The notes below the pieces were generated by a model that saw nothing but the letters and a program-made list of their open reading frames with translations, was not told where the DNA came from and did not search any database. A stretch of 64,000 nt of DNA from Desmodesmus armatus. Taxonomy: Eukaryota; Chlorophyta; Chlorophyceae; Sphaeropleales; Scenedesmaceae. Made by a program: the position numbers and the translations under genes. Location: contig VIIQ02000001.1 in the NCBI GenBank assembly GCA_007449985.2, forward strand, positions 1,421,501 to 1,485,500, in the 5' to 3' direction. This document shows positions 49,501 through 61,060 of the stretch, one piece after another (position 1 is the stretch's first letter; each line of letters starts with the position of its first letter).

Positions 49501-52500
49501 TGCATGCAAGTGTGCATGGCACATCAGTGTTACCCATGCATGGCCCGAAAGGGGTGCGCCAGTCACGGCGGCTTTCTGCATGGCTGACATGCAGCTGACC
49601 TGGTAATGTGCGGTTGCTACCTGCTGCTCACTTGACATCGGTGTACCGTGCCTATCATAGCCCAAGAAGGAGTACTATGGTGAGGAGAAGCATGAGGAGT
49701 CCTACAGCGAGTACAAGCCCAAGAAGGAGGAGACGTACTACAAGGAGGACAAGCATGAGGAGGTAAGGCTGCCCATGCTGACAAGGGTGTTTGTGTCCTG
49801 TCACGCGGCAACGGTCCAGCATGGCTTGTTACTTATGGAGGTCTGATGTGGATCTTGTGGCAAAGCGCAGGGCAGCGCAGTCACCACTCAAACCAATGCT
49901 TGTGTTCTCAATGATCTGCATCGCCCCAGCCAACCAGAATTGTCCCTGCACTCCTGCATTCCTCAACGCATTGCCTGATCATGAATCTTGCACACTTGCC
50001 ATCTTTCTCGTGGGGTTTTTTTGACACATGCATCAACTAACCGGCAGCCTTTGTTTCTACTTTTGGCTGCGCAGTACAAGCCCAAGAAGGAGTACTACGG
50101 TGAGGAGAAGAAGGAGTCCTACGATGAGTACAAGCCCAAGAAGGAGGAAAAGTACTACAAGGAGGAGAAACACGAGGAGGTAGGGCTGCGCCATGCATAT
50201 GCAAGATAATATACTCTGCTGAGGGAACTGCTGGTCACCTGGCAACCAGTCCAATACGGTTTGTTACTAGCTGAGGCTCTTGGTGCGCGTCTTGTGGCAA
50301 AGCGCAAGCCGTGCGTGTGGCACGCAGTACTGTGTCACACAGAGTTCTCAATTGTTTGGATCGTTCAGCCAAGCAGAAATGTCACGGCACTACTGCATTC
50401 CTTGGAGCATCGCCTCATCATGATTGATGCCATACTTGCCATATGGCCAAATGCGGCTTCTCCTGTGGGGTCTCATGCATCTGCGTCAACTGACCAGCAA
50501 GACCTTGTTTCTGCTTTTGGCTGCACAGTACAAGCCCAAGAAGGAGTACTACGGTGAGGAGAAGAAGGAGTCCTACGATGAGTACAAGCCTAAGAAGGAG
50601 GAGAAGTACTACAAGGAGGAGAAGCACGAGGAGTACGAGGTGAGCAGGGGTAGGGTAAACACACAGCGGCCGCAGTCTCACAGATGTTGATCTCAGGCTT
50701 GTTATGCAAAGTCCCGTACTACCCCCTGAATCCCCTGGGTTTGCACAGCTTGGCCGCGCCAAGTGCTGTGAAGCGCAAAGCAACCGTATATTGAAATACC
50801 TTCAGCCAGCATCCGATTACAGCTGCTTGCACCGTGTGCTCTTGTTTCCACCTTTCAGTACAAGCCCAAGAAGGAGGAGAAGTACTACAAGGAGGAGAAG
50901 AAGGAGGAGTCTTATGATGAGTACAAGCCAGAGAAGGAGTACTACAAAGAGGAGAAGCATGAGGAGTACGAGGTGGGGTCTGAAAGTCGTTGATCAACAT
51001 GATGAAGATGTGTTATGAGAAGCACTGGCAACCTTAGGCATAACTGCTGCTGTGACTGATCAGCCCGTTGTTCAGTAGGGCTAACTCACCTACAATGATA
51101 GCTGTGTGCGTCCAGTACTTCCTTCAACATTGGTGTGCCTACACCAGCGGTGAAGACGGCCGCCACCATGAGACACTTCAACAGTGCAGGCAAAACCGAG
51201 CCTGACCTGCACAATGTTTGACCACTGATGCAGCCCAAGAAGGAGTACTATGGTGAGGAAAAGAAGGAGTCCTACGATGAGTACAAGCCCAAGGAGGAGT
51301 ACAAGGAGGAGAAGTACTACAAGGAGGAGAAGCACGACGAGTACGAGGTAGGTTGGGCATGTTGTACAGAACATGAATGTGCTGTCCACAGCCAGGTGGA
51401 ATCAGGTGCGGCTACAGGCCCAGCGTGCCAGATATGTCTGTTAAGACCACCACTGCAAGCCATGACCGTGCAGGCAGCTGTTGATGATAACATGTACCCA
51501 TTGCAAGGCATGAATTCCTTGCACTGCGTCATGCTGCGATAGTGATGCCGCATGTGCAGACACAACAGCGCATACATTCAAACAACCTGTCATGGCTGTG
51601 CGGACTGCCGCAAGGTTGGTCAAGCCTTGGCCATGACAGCTGAAAAGGTGTCTCAGCACATCAATGTTGCCTCTACAGATTTGCAGAGCAACAACCCTTT
51701 GACATGGCTAGAATGCAGCTCACTCAGTAAGTAATTGGATGTTACACAGAACATTGCCCGTTTGGGGAGCCAACAAAAGGCTCATTGGGCAACAGCAACT
51801 CTGACCAAAACAACACTCCGTTTCTGTCTGCGATGTTGCTGATTTGTCTCTCTGCCAGCCCAAGAAGGAGTACTACAAGGAGGAGAAGCACGAGAAGTAC
51901 AAGGTGAGAATTGGGCACAGTTGTGCAAAAACAGAAACATTATGAACCACCCGCTGACGGGCTGTCTACATGTTACTCAGTGCAGACAACTCAAAAGTCA
52001 AGCCACCAGTGGCCTGGCACTCCCCCTGATTGGCTTGGGTGCTGCTGCCATGCATCCTATGCTCCTCACTGATGTTGCCGTCTGTTGCTGTGTTTCCTAT
52101 GCACTGTTGCTCGGTCCAGCCCAAGCAGGAGTACTACAAGGAGGAGAAGCATGAGGAGTCCTACAGTGAGTACAAGCCCAAGAAGGAGTACAAGGAGGAG
52201 AAGCACGATGATTACGAGGTAAGGCCTCTCAGCCGACATGGCTTGCGCCCGCACAACCACTCACTCATCAGCTCAGCACAAGCAAGGTCCCCGGTCATGG
52301 ACCCCATGATTGCGCAGCCCCTGCATTGTGAAGCTTAATGCGTGTATGGTTCACCCGCTGATGTGGTGGGACTGTTGCTGTTGTGCCATTGCAGTACAAG
52401 CCCAAGAAGGAGTACTATGGTGAGGAGAAGCACGAGGACTCCTACAAGGAGGAGAAGCACGAGGAGTACAAGGTGAGGTTAGATGATGGATGTTACCTTT

Positions 52501-55500
52501 GTCGATCCTGTGGCACAGGTTCTGCTACTCAGTCACAGGGCACATGCCATTCAGCTGAACTGAGACAACTTGACCTACCAGGCTCGTAGGGTGATCGGCT
52601 TTGCAGAAGTTTCTGTTCAACCATTGGATTGTGCTGACCATTTTGTGCATGTGGTTGCTTGCGGCTGTATGTGTCATGTGGCATACACTGGATTTGCAGC
52701 CCAAGAAGGAGTACTACGGTGAGGAGAAGCACGAGGAGTCCTACGATGAGTACAAGCCCAAGAAGGAGTACAAGGAGGAGAAGCACGAGGAGTATGAGGT
52801 GGGCAAGGGTGGGATACACACAGTGGCAACAATGTTGCAGGTGTTGACTTCAGTGTTTGTTGTGCAAAGTCAGTGATTGGCTGGCTTGAATTCTCCTAGC
52901 CTGGCCACACCAGCATCCGTCACATCAAACCTACTGGCATGTGGTGCACACAGATGCAGTGTCAGTACCAGAAGGCTGGTGGAGAGCTCTGCATGCAGCC
53001 AACATGCAGCGCAGATCATCGTGCCCTACCTGAGTGTGCGATTTTTCTGATGTTTGCTATGCTAGCCCAAGAAGGAGTACTACAAGGAGGAGAAGCACGA
53101 GGAGTCCTACGATGAGTACAAGCCCAAGAAGGAGTACAAGGAGGAGAAGCACGATGATTACGAGGTAAGGCGACTGCTAGCCTACCCTCCACAAGCAGCA
53201 GTCCCCCAAGGCAGGGAGGAGTGCTGCGCATCATGCGCAGAGAATCCCGACGAACTTGGAATGCATCACTAGGCTCAGCAAGTAAGAGCCTACAGAACTG
53301 TAAATGATGGGCAGCAAGGCTGCGCTGCATGCCTGTGTGCTGTTACTGTGATAATCCGTACCATCCCTTTTGTGGCTACACTGACTGACTTTCTGGCAAT
53401 GCTACCTGGTACGTGCAGTACAAGCCCAAGAAGGAGGACTACGGTGAGGAGAAGAAGAGCTCCTATGGATACAAGGAGGAGAAGCACGATGATTACAAGA
53501 AGGTGAAATCAGAAGTGTGTGTGCGTTGCGGCAATGATGCCGTTGCGCATGTGCACGTTTTGTACAAACTGTTGCATTTCTAGAAGAGGGAGTGCATCGA
53601 TTGCATCGGGAAGACTCTGTCATTTCAACTAGTCGCGACCGAGCTTGCGTTCTAGCGCATCTGCGTCCAGGGGCAGCGTGGATCAATGATGACACTCAGT
53701 GCCTCCAGCACTTTTTCAGAATGCTCCTTCGCTTTGAAAATCAAGTCCAGACGAGCGCGCAGGTCTATTAAGGACTGCAACCCGCCAGTACGCGCCGCCC
53801 TCCATATCCGGCAGGCCGCGCCATTCCAGTCTGAGATTGCTATGTTGTGTATGTTGCGTACATTTTCCATGCCCCACAGTCCAACAGCTACGGCAAGGAC
53901 AGCAAGGACAGCTACGGCAAGAAGAGCGAGGGCAAGAAGGGCTACGGGTACGGCAAGGAGGGTTCCGAGAGCACTGAGAAGAAGTCCAGCTTCTATGACC
54001 CTCCCAAGTTTTACACCGGCAAATACGGTCTAGGCCATTTCGGCGAGGGAAACAAGGACAGCGGCAAGAAGGGCGTCGGCCACATCCAGGCTGCTGAGGT
54101 TGCTCAGGCAGAGGTTGAGAAGGCCTACGATGAGTCAGGCTATGACAGGTACTTTTTGAATGTTCAAACCTTCAATAAGCAGACGAGTGCAGCCGCCAGC
54201 ATCGTAAGGCTGTTGTTGTGCTAACGACTGCGCTGCTGCCTATCCTCATGACCAGCACCATTCTCTGAGCATGCAGGCAGACGATTGAAGAGCAAGCCTT
54301 GCAAGTCAAGTGGTAGAGGCAGCTTCGACAGATGCTCCGTCTGGTCGTGCTTTTGTGCAATCCCTGTTGCTCCCTGTCCTGCTGCCACACTGCGGTTGAT
54401 ATCCAGGGAGGGCTATGACAAGAAGGGCTACGATAAGAGCGGCTATGACAAGCTCGGCTACTCCAAGGACGGCTACCACAGGGAGGGATATGACCCCAAG
54501 GGCTATGACAAGTATGGCTACAGCCGTGAGGGCTACGACAAGTAAGTATTGCGCACAAACCCACTAGGTGTGTAGAGTCTACATTGCATTCTGGCAGGCC
54601 TCTGCAGCAGCTTTGTGCCTGTGTTGGCTTGGCTGCCAGCCTTCTAGAGCCTGTGAGTGCCAGCCAACGAGAACGTTCCCCGCTGCATGAACCCAGTCGG
54701 ACTGTACCACTTCAGCTCACACACGCGGGCACATGTTATTGTGGTTTTGCTCACAGGTATGGCTACGACAAGTACGGCTATGACAGGTACGGCAACTACA
54801 GCCCCAAGGCAGAGGACGCCGATGCCTTGTCCAAGTCATACGGCCGTGACAAGTACGGCTACGATGAGCAGGGCTACGACCACTACGGCTACAGCAAGTG
54901 AGTGCACAAAACAAAAACAAACAGCTTGCTGCTGACGCCGACGTGGGCGCAGAGTCTACAGGCTATGATGATGCAACTGTACCCAAGACACACGCGCAAT
55001 GCCCATGACACTTTTGACCTTGACTGTTACTGTTTGATCATACGTATTCCCAAAACCCCCGAGCGCACAGCTTGTGTGCATGCATGCTCATGTGGTGTTG
55101 AAACAGACATGCTAGGTGAACAAGTGTGGCTTGTGACCTGCAGGGAGGGCTACAACCGCGAGGGATACGACTACTACGGCTACGACAAGCACGGCTACAA
55201 CCATGAAGGCTATGACAAGTGAGTGGCCCCACTTGATTGCTGTTCATTGCTAGGGGACCTACACCATAGCTCTTTGATGCATGCTTGGAGCGAGTCTTGA
55301 CACAGCACCAAGGGCAACACACATCTGTGCAGAGCCCAAACTGCCCTTTTGAGCTCTGTACAGATGTGTGTTGCCCTTGGTACTGTGTCGACACTCACCC
55401 TTGAAGCGCACACCAGCAACCCGCCAGCCCTACCATGTTGGACAAGTTGAGCCTTCACAACGCAATTCAGCACTGCTGCTGAGCTGCTGTCTTCAAACCA

Positions 55501-56199
55501 AATCAAAGTTACACCTGTAGCTATGAACCTCAAGAGCTCATGCCAGCCAATTACCGCCTCACCTTGCCCCAAAACAGGAAGGGCTACGACAAGTACGGCT
55601 ACAACAAGGTGGGCATGAACGCCAAGGGCATGACCCGTGAGGCACCCGCAAGGCAGGCTAAGGCCCAGCAGCAGGAGCAGCAGACAAAGATCGACCCTGC
55701 ACTGACCAAGAGCGGTGCCGCCCCAGTGGTGCCTCCCTCCGCCCCTATGCCCCAGCAGCCCGCTGAGCAGAAGCCTGTGGTGCAGAAGCCAGCTGAGCAG
55801 AAGCCTCTGGCTGCTGAGCAGCCCAAGGCAGTTGAGCAGAAGCCAGTTGCTGCTGAGCAGCCTAAGGCAGTTGAGCAGAAGCCTGTTGTGCAGAAGCCAG
55901 CTGAGCAGAAGCCCGTTGAGAAGAAGCCTGTGCAGGCTGCTGAGCAGAAGCCAGCTGAGAAGCCCGTTGAGCAGCCTAAGGCTGTCGAGCAGAAGCCTGT
56001 GGCGCAGAAGCCAGCAGAGCAGCCCAAGGCTGTGGAGCAGCCCAAGGCCGAGCAGAAGCCAGTTGTGCAGAAGCCCGCCGAGCAGAAGCCTGCCGAGCAG
56101 AAGCCAGCTGAGCAGAAGCCAGCTGCTGCCGCTGATAAGCCTGCTGCTGAGCAGAAGCCAGCTGCACCCGTTGATGCCGCAAAGCCACTGAAAGCTTGA
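46503..56199 (+). CDS. Secreted Lys/Glu/Tyr repeat protein with GYDK and Pro-rich domains
   Basis: 22 exons: 46503-46643, 47175-47249, 47748-47765, 48187-48291, 48997-49113, 49313-49423, 49661-49762, 50075-50179, 50529-50639, 50859-50972, 51234-51347, 51859-51903, 52120-52218, 52395-52472, 52700-52798, 53066-53164, 53419-53502, 53880-54148, 54407-54541, 54757-54897, 55144-55218, 55578-56199; 2859 nt (952 residues), all in phase. Signal peptide: MRSSRGALCALVVLGSLLVL then TNAWG. Exons 4-17 are KEYY modules (YKPKKEYYGEEK, ESYDEYKPKKE, KYYKEEKHEE), all bounded by phase-0 introns. Exons 18-22 carry GYDK modules (EGYDKKGYDKSGYDK) with phase-2 introns. The end is a Pro-rich tail of AEQKP/VVQKP repeats. 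No enzyme motif. Likely an extracellular, highly charged, tyrosine-rich structural protein, perhaps crosslinkable; function is inference. Exon 3 is an 18-nt microexon. Confidence 0.88.
48397..48512 (+). repeat. Three tandem repeats of about 41 bp
   Basis: GCAAGCCAGCGGCGATAAGC recurs three times (one copy has a C-to-T change) with GTAGGG and GGCCAGC spacers, in the intron after exon 4 of the KEYY gene. Confidence 0.85.
55299..55389. ncRNA. Pre-miRNA-like hairpin in an intron
   Basis: Arms 55299-55335 and 55353-55389 (37 nt each) pair with 35 Watson-Crick pairs, one G-U and one mismatch around a 17-nt loop, in intron 55219-55577 of the KEYY gene. Size and near-perfect stem fit a plant/algal miRNA or siRNA precursor, but a tiny fold-back insertion is equally possible. 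Transcription as RNA is not shown. Confidence 0.45.
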
Positions 56200-57234
56200 A
56201 TGACACAGGTGAGGTGACTGGCCTCTTTGGATGAATTGCGTCTTAGATAGCAATGTAGTGGTTGTTTACTGGCAGGTTCAATGGTGAATGACACAAGCGG
56301 TTTATGCTGGCTGCGATGGCTGCAGCGGCACTTACCCTACACGTGCTTGCGACTCTGCTGTGTGCTGCAGACCCAACAACTGGTCCATTGGTTTCTGGAG
56401 AGAGGGGGTGACAGGCACAGGCAGAAGCCGACGCGGGAAAGCAGGACGGCGCCAAGGGTATGGCCCACCTGAGCTACTGATCAGCTCTTTATCAGTTGTG
56501 ACAGTGTTGTGGTCGTAGGATGAAAGAAGTGTCGACAGGGAATGTTTTTCACGTGGTGAGCCCAGTATGCGGAGCTCAGCCCAGCACTGATCGCTGGACC
56601 ACAATGGCTTGGCCATCTGAGCTATTTTCCTTCCTGATATCATCGGCTTGCTTTGGCATTTGTCTTGTCATATGCTGGGGCATAAGTGGTCTGCTTGCCT
56701 TTGTGGGCAAGACCTGGTGCATGCCAATGAGGGGTGTCTCCATTGTCGAAGGCTAATTGACTGGCAGCCCTTTGCTGCCTTTATTGGTTTGTAACAATTG
56801 TTGTTGATTTTTGGCGATGCCGGCAGGCGGCCGGCTGCATGCTCGCGAGCACGGACAGCATCACACTGTTGTAGGGAAAGAAGCTGTGCAGCATGCCAAC
56901 CAAGCGAATCCACAGCAAGCAACCTGCTACTGAAAATTACCTACTGAAAATTACCTGCAGATGTGTACATGGACTGGCCAAAAGTATCTGTGGATAGGCT
57001 ACACAGCTAGTGAAATGCATTCTTGTCAGGACAGCTGCAGGAAGAAAAGGGAGGCCTCCCAGTCAGGATCATCATTGCGAGTGGTGCACTGTAAGTGGTA
57101 TCACGGCAGCTTCAGCCTCTGCGATCTTACTACAACAAGTGGTATCAGCTGGGTCCACTGGACAAAACGACAATACCCCCCTATTTTACTCTTGAGTACT
57201 ATCAGAATGGTCCTGAGAACTCTGAGTAATCCCT
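56200..57234. other. 3' flank of the KEYY gene
   Basis: No further exon is supported. TGTAA at 56790-56794 is the best candidate poly(A) signal, implying a 3' UTR of about 600 nt. The rest is unassigned. Confidence 0.4.
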
Positions 57235-58040
57235 AATTTTCCTAAGGCCCCAGCCTACCACTCTGGCATTCTGCCCACTCCCTCCCACTCTGCCCACTCC
57301 AGGACACTCTAGCTGAATTTTCCCAAGTCCCCAGCCTGCCACTCTGGCATTCTGCCCACTCCCTCCCACTCTGCCCACTCCAGGACACTCTACCTACAAA
57401 CTGTCTCTGCTGTCCGGCATGTCCTGCTGTCAATAAATCTAAACCCTAGTACCTGCACCCCCTGCCCCCCCCCCCCCGAGAAACCCTAAACTGTCCGTAG
57501 GCGCTCCGCCGATCCAGAAACCCTAATCCAGACACCAAAACCCTAAGCCCTACCCAAAACCCTAATACCCCAGCCCTGCATCCTTTGATGGGGCTGGCGT
57601 GGACGGCTGTGGACCGTGGAGCCTACGGTCCACAGTACCTACGGGCTCCACAGTACCCCACAGCCGTCCACTTCAGCCCCATCAAAGAAACCAGCGGGCT
57701 GGGGTATCAGGGTTGTGTGTAGGGCTTATGGTTATGGTGGCAGGAGTAGGGTTTCTGGCTGGGCTCCGCTTGCTGGTTTGTCCGCAACAACACTCGGCTC
57801 GCACTGAAGGATGAGCTACTGGGCGGCTGGTGAACTGCTAGAATGGTCCAGAGTGGGGGGAGTGGCCCAGAGTGGGCAGAATGCCAGAGTGCAGGGGGGT
57901 AGGGGGGTGTCTGGTGGACTTAGCAAAATTTCCAGCAAAACTGCTAGAATGGTCCAGAGTGGGGGAATGGCCGAGAGTGGGCAGAATGCCAGAGTGCAAG
58001 GCTGCAAGGGGGTGTCTGGTGGACTTAGCAAAATTTCGCC
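57235..58040. repeat. Nested inverted repeat (fold-back element) with telomere-like motifs
   Basis: The left side has two direct copies of an 80-bp unit (about 57235-57314 and 57316-57391, core CACTCTGGCATTCTGCCCAC). The right side has two copies (about 57835-57930 and 57940-58040) of a similar unit in inverse orientation (core GTGGGCAGAATGCCAGAGTG). Between them, 57514-57758 is itself an inverted repeat with arms of about 90-100 bp. The left inner arm carries several AAACCCTAA-type motifs, like plant telomere repeats; the right arm has their complements. No transposase frame is present, so it is non-autonomous. Confidence 0.75.
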
Positions 58041-58639
58041 TTGGTGTGGGCTGAACGGCTCAGAATTCTGGCCAATTCTGGGCCAAATTCTGGCCTTGTA
58101 CTCCGTGCATATTCTGGGTACTATTCTGGAGTACTCTAAGGGGGGGTTGTCCTCTTCTAGTCCACTGCCACCTGCAGGAATTCTTCCAAAAGCGCCACGG
58201 TGCCTGCATGCTGGCACAGTTAGTCCAGTCAGGCCAATTTGCTAGGCAAATTGTTGGGATGGCACATGGCCTGAACAAAAGACGTGATGCGTACATTGCG
58301 CACACTGCCCAGTGGGAGGGAGGCTTATCATAAGCCTCCTGACACCATGATGGTGTCAACAGGGATGCAAAGCGATAAGCGTGGTGTACATTATGACAAC
58401 ACCTGTCAGCAGCCACCATCTGGGAACTGAATGACACCAAAAATTTAGATTTCGTAGATTCCTTCATGTGAAGTAGATTCCTTCATGTGAATACTTATTA
58501 GTGACCCGATGCAAGCAACAACGGAACACCTGCCAACTAGCTGCCGTGATTGCTGGACCTTAACGCAGACCCATTGCAGGACTGCTTGAGGCTGCTGCCC
58601 TGTACTGTAATGTACTGTACTGTACTTTCAGAGGGCCTA

Positions 58640-60701
58640 CTTGCTGTTCGTCGGTATTACTGTTACTGTTACTGTTACATGGTTCAGGCTGAGCCTGAAC
58701 ACCCCGTAGGGAGCCAACGAGGCTCATGGGTATTGGCATCATAGAACGCATCTGAATAGACATCGTAGAACTCATCTGAGAATGCACTGACGAACATATC
58801 GGAAGCATCAGGGGCCAACCCATCCTCATCAACACCCAAGAGGGTATCAGCTTCCTCAGCTGACAGCCCTTCTGCAAACAGGACCTCCAACGGGGGGTTG
58901 GTCCACCGGTGTTGGCCACACTCACGCAGAAAAGCACCAACACGACGGGCAGGCTGGTGCATGAAGGACCGCAGTTGGGCTGCAGACACATTGCATGGGA
59001 ATTCCATCCAACCACCAAAGTCAGCAAAAAGAGCAGCATGCAAGCGCCTCAACACATCATAAGCTTCACATTCAGCAATCATGTGCATCTCGTCGCCTAC
59101 CCCCTGATGACAAAAACGGCACAACCTATCAGCACGGGCAATACTAGCAGCAGGTCCCGAAGCAGAGCGAGGCTGGAACTTAGCGGTGGCAACATCAAGA
59201 TCATGGGCACCTAGTCTGAAACTGGCAAGGGCTCTAACACACTCACGGGACATGGGGGCTGTGTGACGCACATAGTCTGGGCAGTCAGACCACCGGCCAC
59301 GATCTAAGCAGCGGAGAGGATCGACCTCAGAACCACCTTCAACAGCAAACCACTGTTGATACTTACAGCACGTGACTACGTCAGAGGGAGCAGAGCGGGG
59401 GTCAGAAGGCAGATCACACCAGCAGCTATACAACCATTTATCAAAGGACGACAACACGGCAGGGGCTGAAATCGCACAGGGCACACCATCGTCAAACAAA
59501 CCACCATCAGGCAAGGCCCCAAAGGCAGTAAGAAGGGCAGAGAAATCACTCACCCAGCTGGACCCCACATCACCACCGAGGGCGAGGCTTTCCGTCACGG
59601 AGACACGCAGCAGGTGCTCAGCAGGGAGCTGTTGAATCCGATTCCACAAGCCCACCGCAGCCTGCACCCACCCCCGCACTAGGGGCCTGCAACCAAACTC
59701 ACGTAGCATGAGCTGGCGCGGTGTGCTTTTGCGCAGACCGCCACCCAAACGACGCATAAACAGGGTCTGCACCCGCTGTAGTGGGTTGTCAAGGCACCCG
59801 TTGGGGTCCCGCACCCCACGCAGCAAGGCAGGAGCCCACACCTCAGCGCAGAAACCCAAGACAGGGGACACAAGTGAGTCAAACAATTGCACCTGCACCT
59901 CCAGGCTGGCAACCTCCATATCACTACAACGACCAAGCATCCCCCACATAGCACGCAGGCCAGCCAGTCTGAGGGCGTCCACACAAGCCGACACCCCTTG
60001 GTCTCATGAAACACAATGCCCAGATAGCGGAATTCCTGAACACGGGGTACCTGCTGGCCAGCATACAGCCAGCCTCCTTGGGGAAGGTCCCGGCCAGTGG
60101 GGCGCTTCTTACCAAACACGACCACAGCACACTTGGCAACATTTACTTGCATCTGGTAGTGGTCACAGAAACCCTGCAGGCACTCTAGAAGTTTCTGCAA
60201 GTCTTCAGCAGAGGTGGCCAGCAGGGTGAGGTCATCGGCATACAACAAGAGACGCAGCTTCTCACCCCCAAGCTCAACACCCAAATCCCCCAGCCGATCA
60301 GTCATCCATTGCTCTAACCTGTCAATGAAGAGGCCAAACAACAACGGGGAGAGCGGATCGCCTTGCTTTACTCCACGGGTGCTGTCAAACGAGGCACCAA
60401 GGGTGGCTCCGTTTTTCACAGTCATAGGGGCATGCCAATACATACTAGCCAAAGCACCCAGCATGTGGCCAGACACACCCAGGTCAGCCAAGCACTGAAG
60501 CAGCAGGTCGCGATGCACTAGATCGTAAGCCTTTCGGAAGTCCACAAAACAGGTATACAGCTTGCCAGCCCTACCCCCGGGGATGCGGGCACGGTCAATA
60601 AGGTGCTTCATCACAAACACATGATCACAGGTACGGCAGCCATCCCTGAAGCCCGCTTGGCCCCGGGCCCGACACCCAGCGGATTCACTCCACTCAGACA
60701 A
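58640..60701 (-). mobile_element. 5'-truncated LINE retrotransposon
   Basis: Minus-strand non-LTR element. It contains the distal half of a reverse transcriptase and a long C-terminal domain, and ends in a hexamer tail (TAACAG)n, visible as TTACTG repeats at about 58659-58680. The endonuclease and the first RT motifs are missing at the left end of the protein, as in typical 5'-truncated insertions. It sits between the two GYDK genes. Target-site duplications were not found by eye. Confidence 0.85.
58684..60701 (-). pseudogene. LINE reverse transcriptase, truncated and frameshifted
   Basis: Motifs in order on the minus strand: QAGFRDGCRTCDH, FVDFRKAYDLVHRD (motif A Asp), GVKQGDPLSPLLFGLFID (motif B), LLYADDLTLLA (motif C, YADD). 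The frame breaks near 60000: RT continues in one frame to VFHETKG, then the homologous thread resumes as VSACVDALRLAGLRAMW in another, consistent with loss of one G in a GGGG run. The second part, ending at 58684, has a zinc-binding CRFCHQGVGDEMHMIAEC motif (C-x2-C-x8-H-x4-C) found in LINE C-termini. Not functional as it stands. Confidence 0.88.
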
Positions 60702-61060
60702 TTACAATAGTTCCTGTGCAGCACACGGCACATGTCTGCAGCTGCAGCTGCTCAATTCAGACATGCTGTTGTTGTGGGGTCAAGTGCGGCTTTTTGAGAC
60801 GATCGGTCGCACGCAGGTAAGACATACATTGGCATCATGGTCATCAATGCTGAAGCGCTAGGCTTTGCATTGTGATGAACGACGCATACCAGGAGTGCTG
60901 CTGTGGAGGGCTGTTTGGTTGATGGATCACAGCTTGCTGCTTCTTCAAGTGAGTTTGATTGCGTGGATAAATTGCACCCTTTTTGAGGTCACATCCCTCT
61001 GCTTGCTTCATCACGTACCCCCACTGTACTTCTTCAGAAGAACATAAGGATTCAGCCACG
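60702..61060. promoter_or_regulatory. Upstream region of the second GYDK gene
   Basis: About 360 bp between the LINE's truncated end and the start codon at 61061. It probably holds the 5' leader and proximal promoter, possibly displaced from distal elements by the LINE. No element recognised. Confidence 0.35.

Noticed and set aside
48187..53502. Regularly spaced short repeats suggestive of a CRISPR array
   Set aside because: The repeats are in-frame coding exons with GT-AG borders and uneven spacing; nothing prokaryotic is present.
55599..56294. 231-codon and 347-codon frames antisense to the Pro-rich tail
   Set aside because: Shadows of the repeated AEQKP coding sequence, whose simple codon pattern leaves the opposite strand open.
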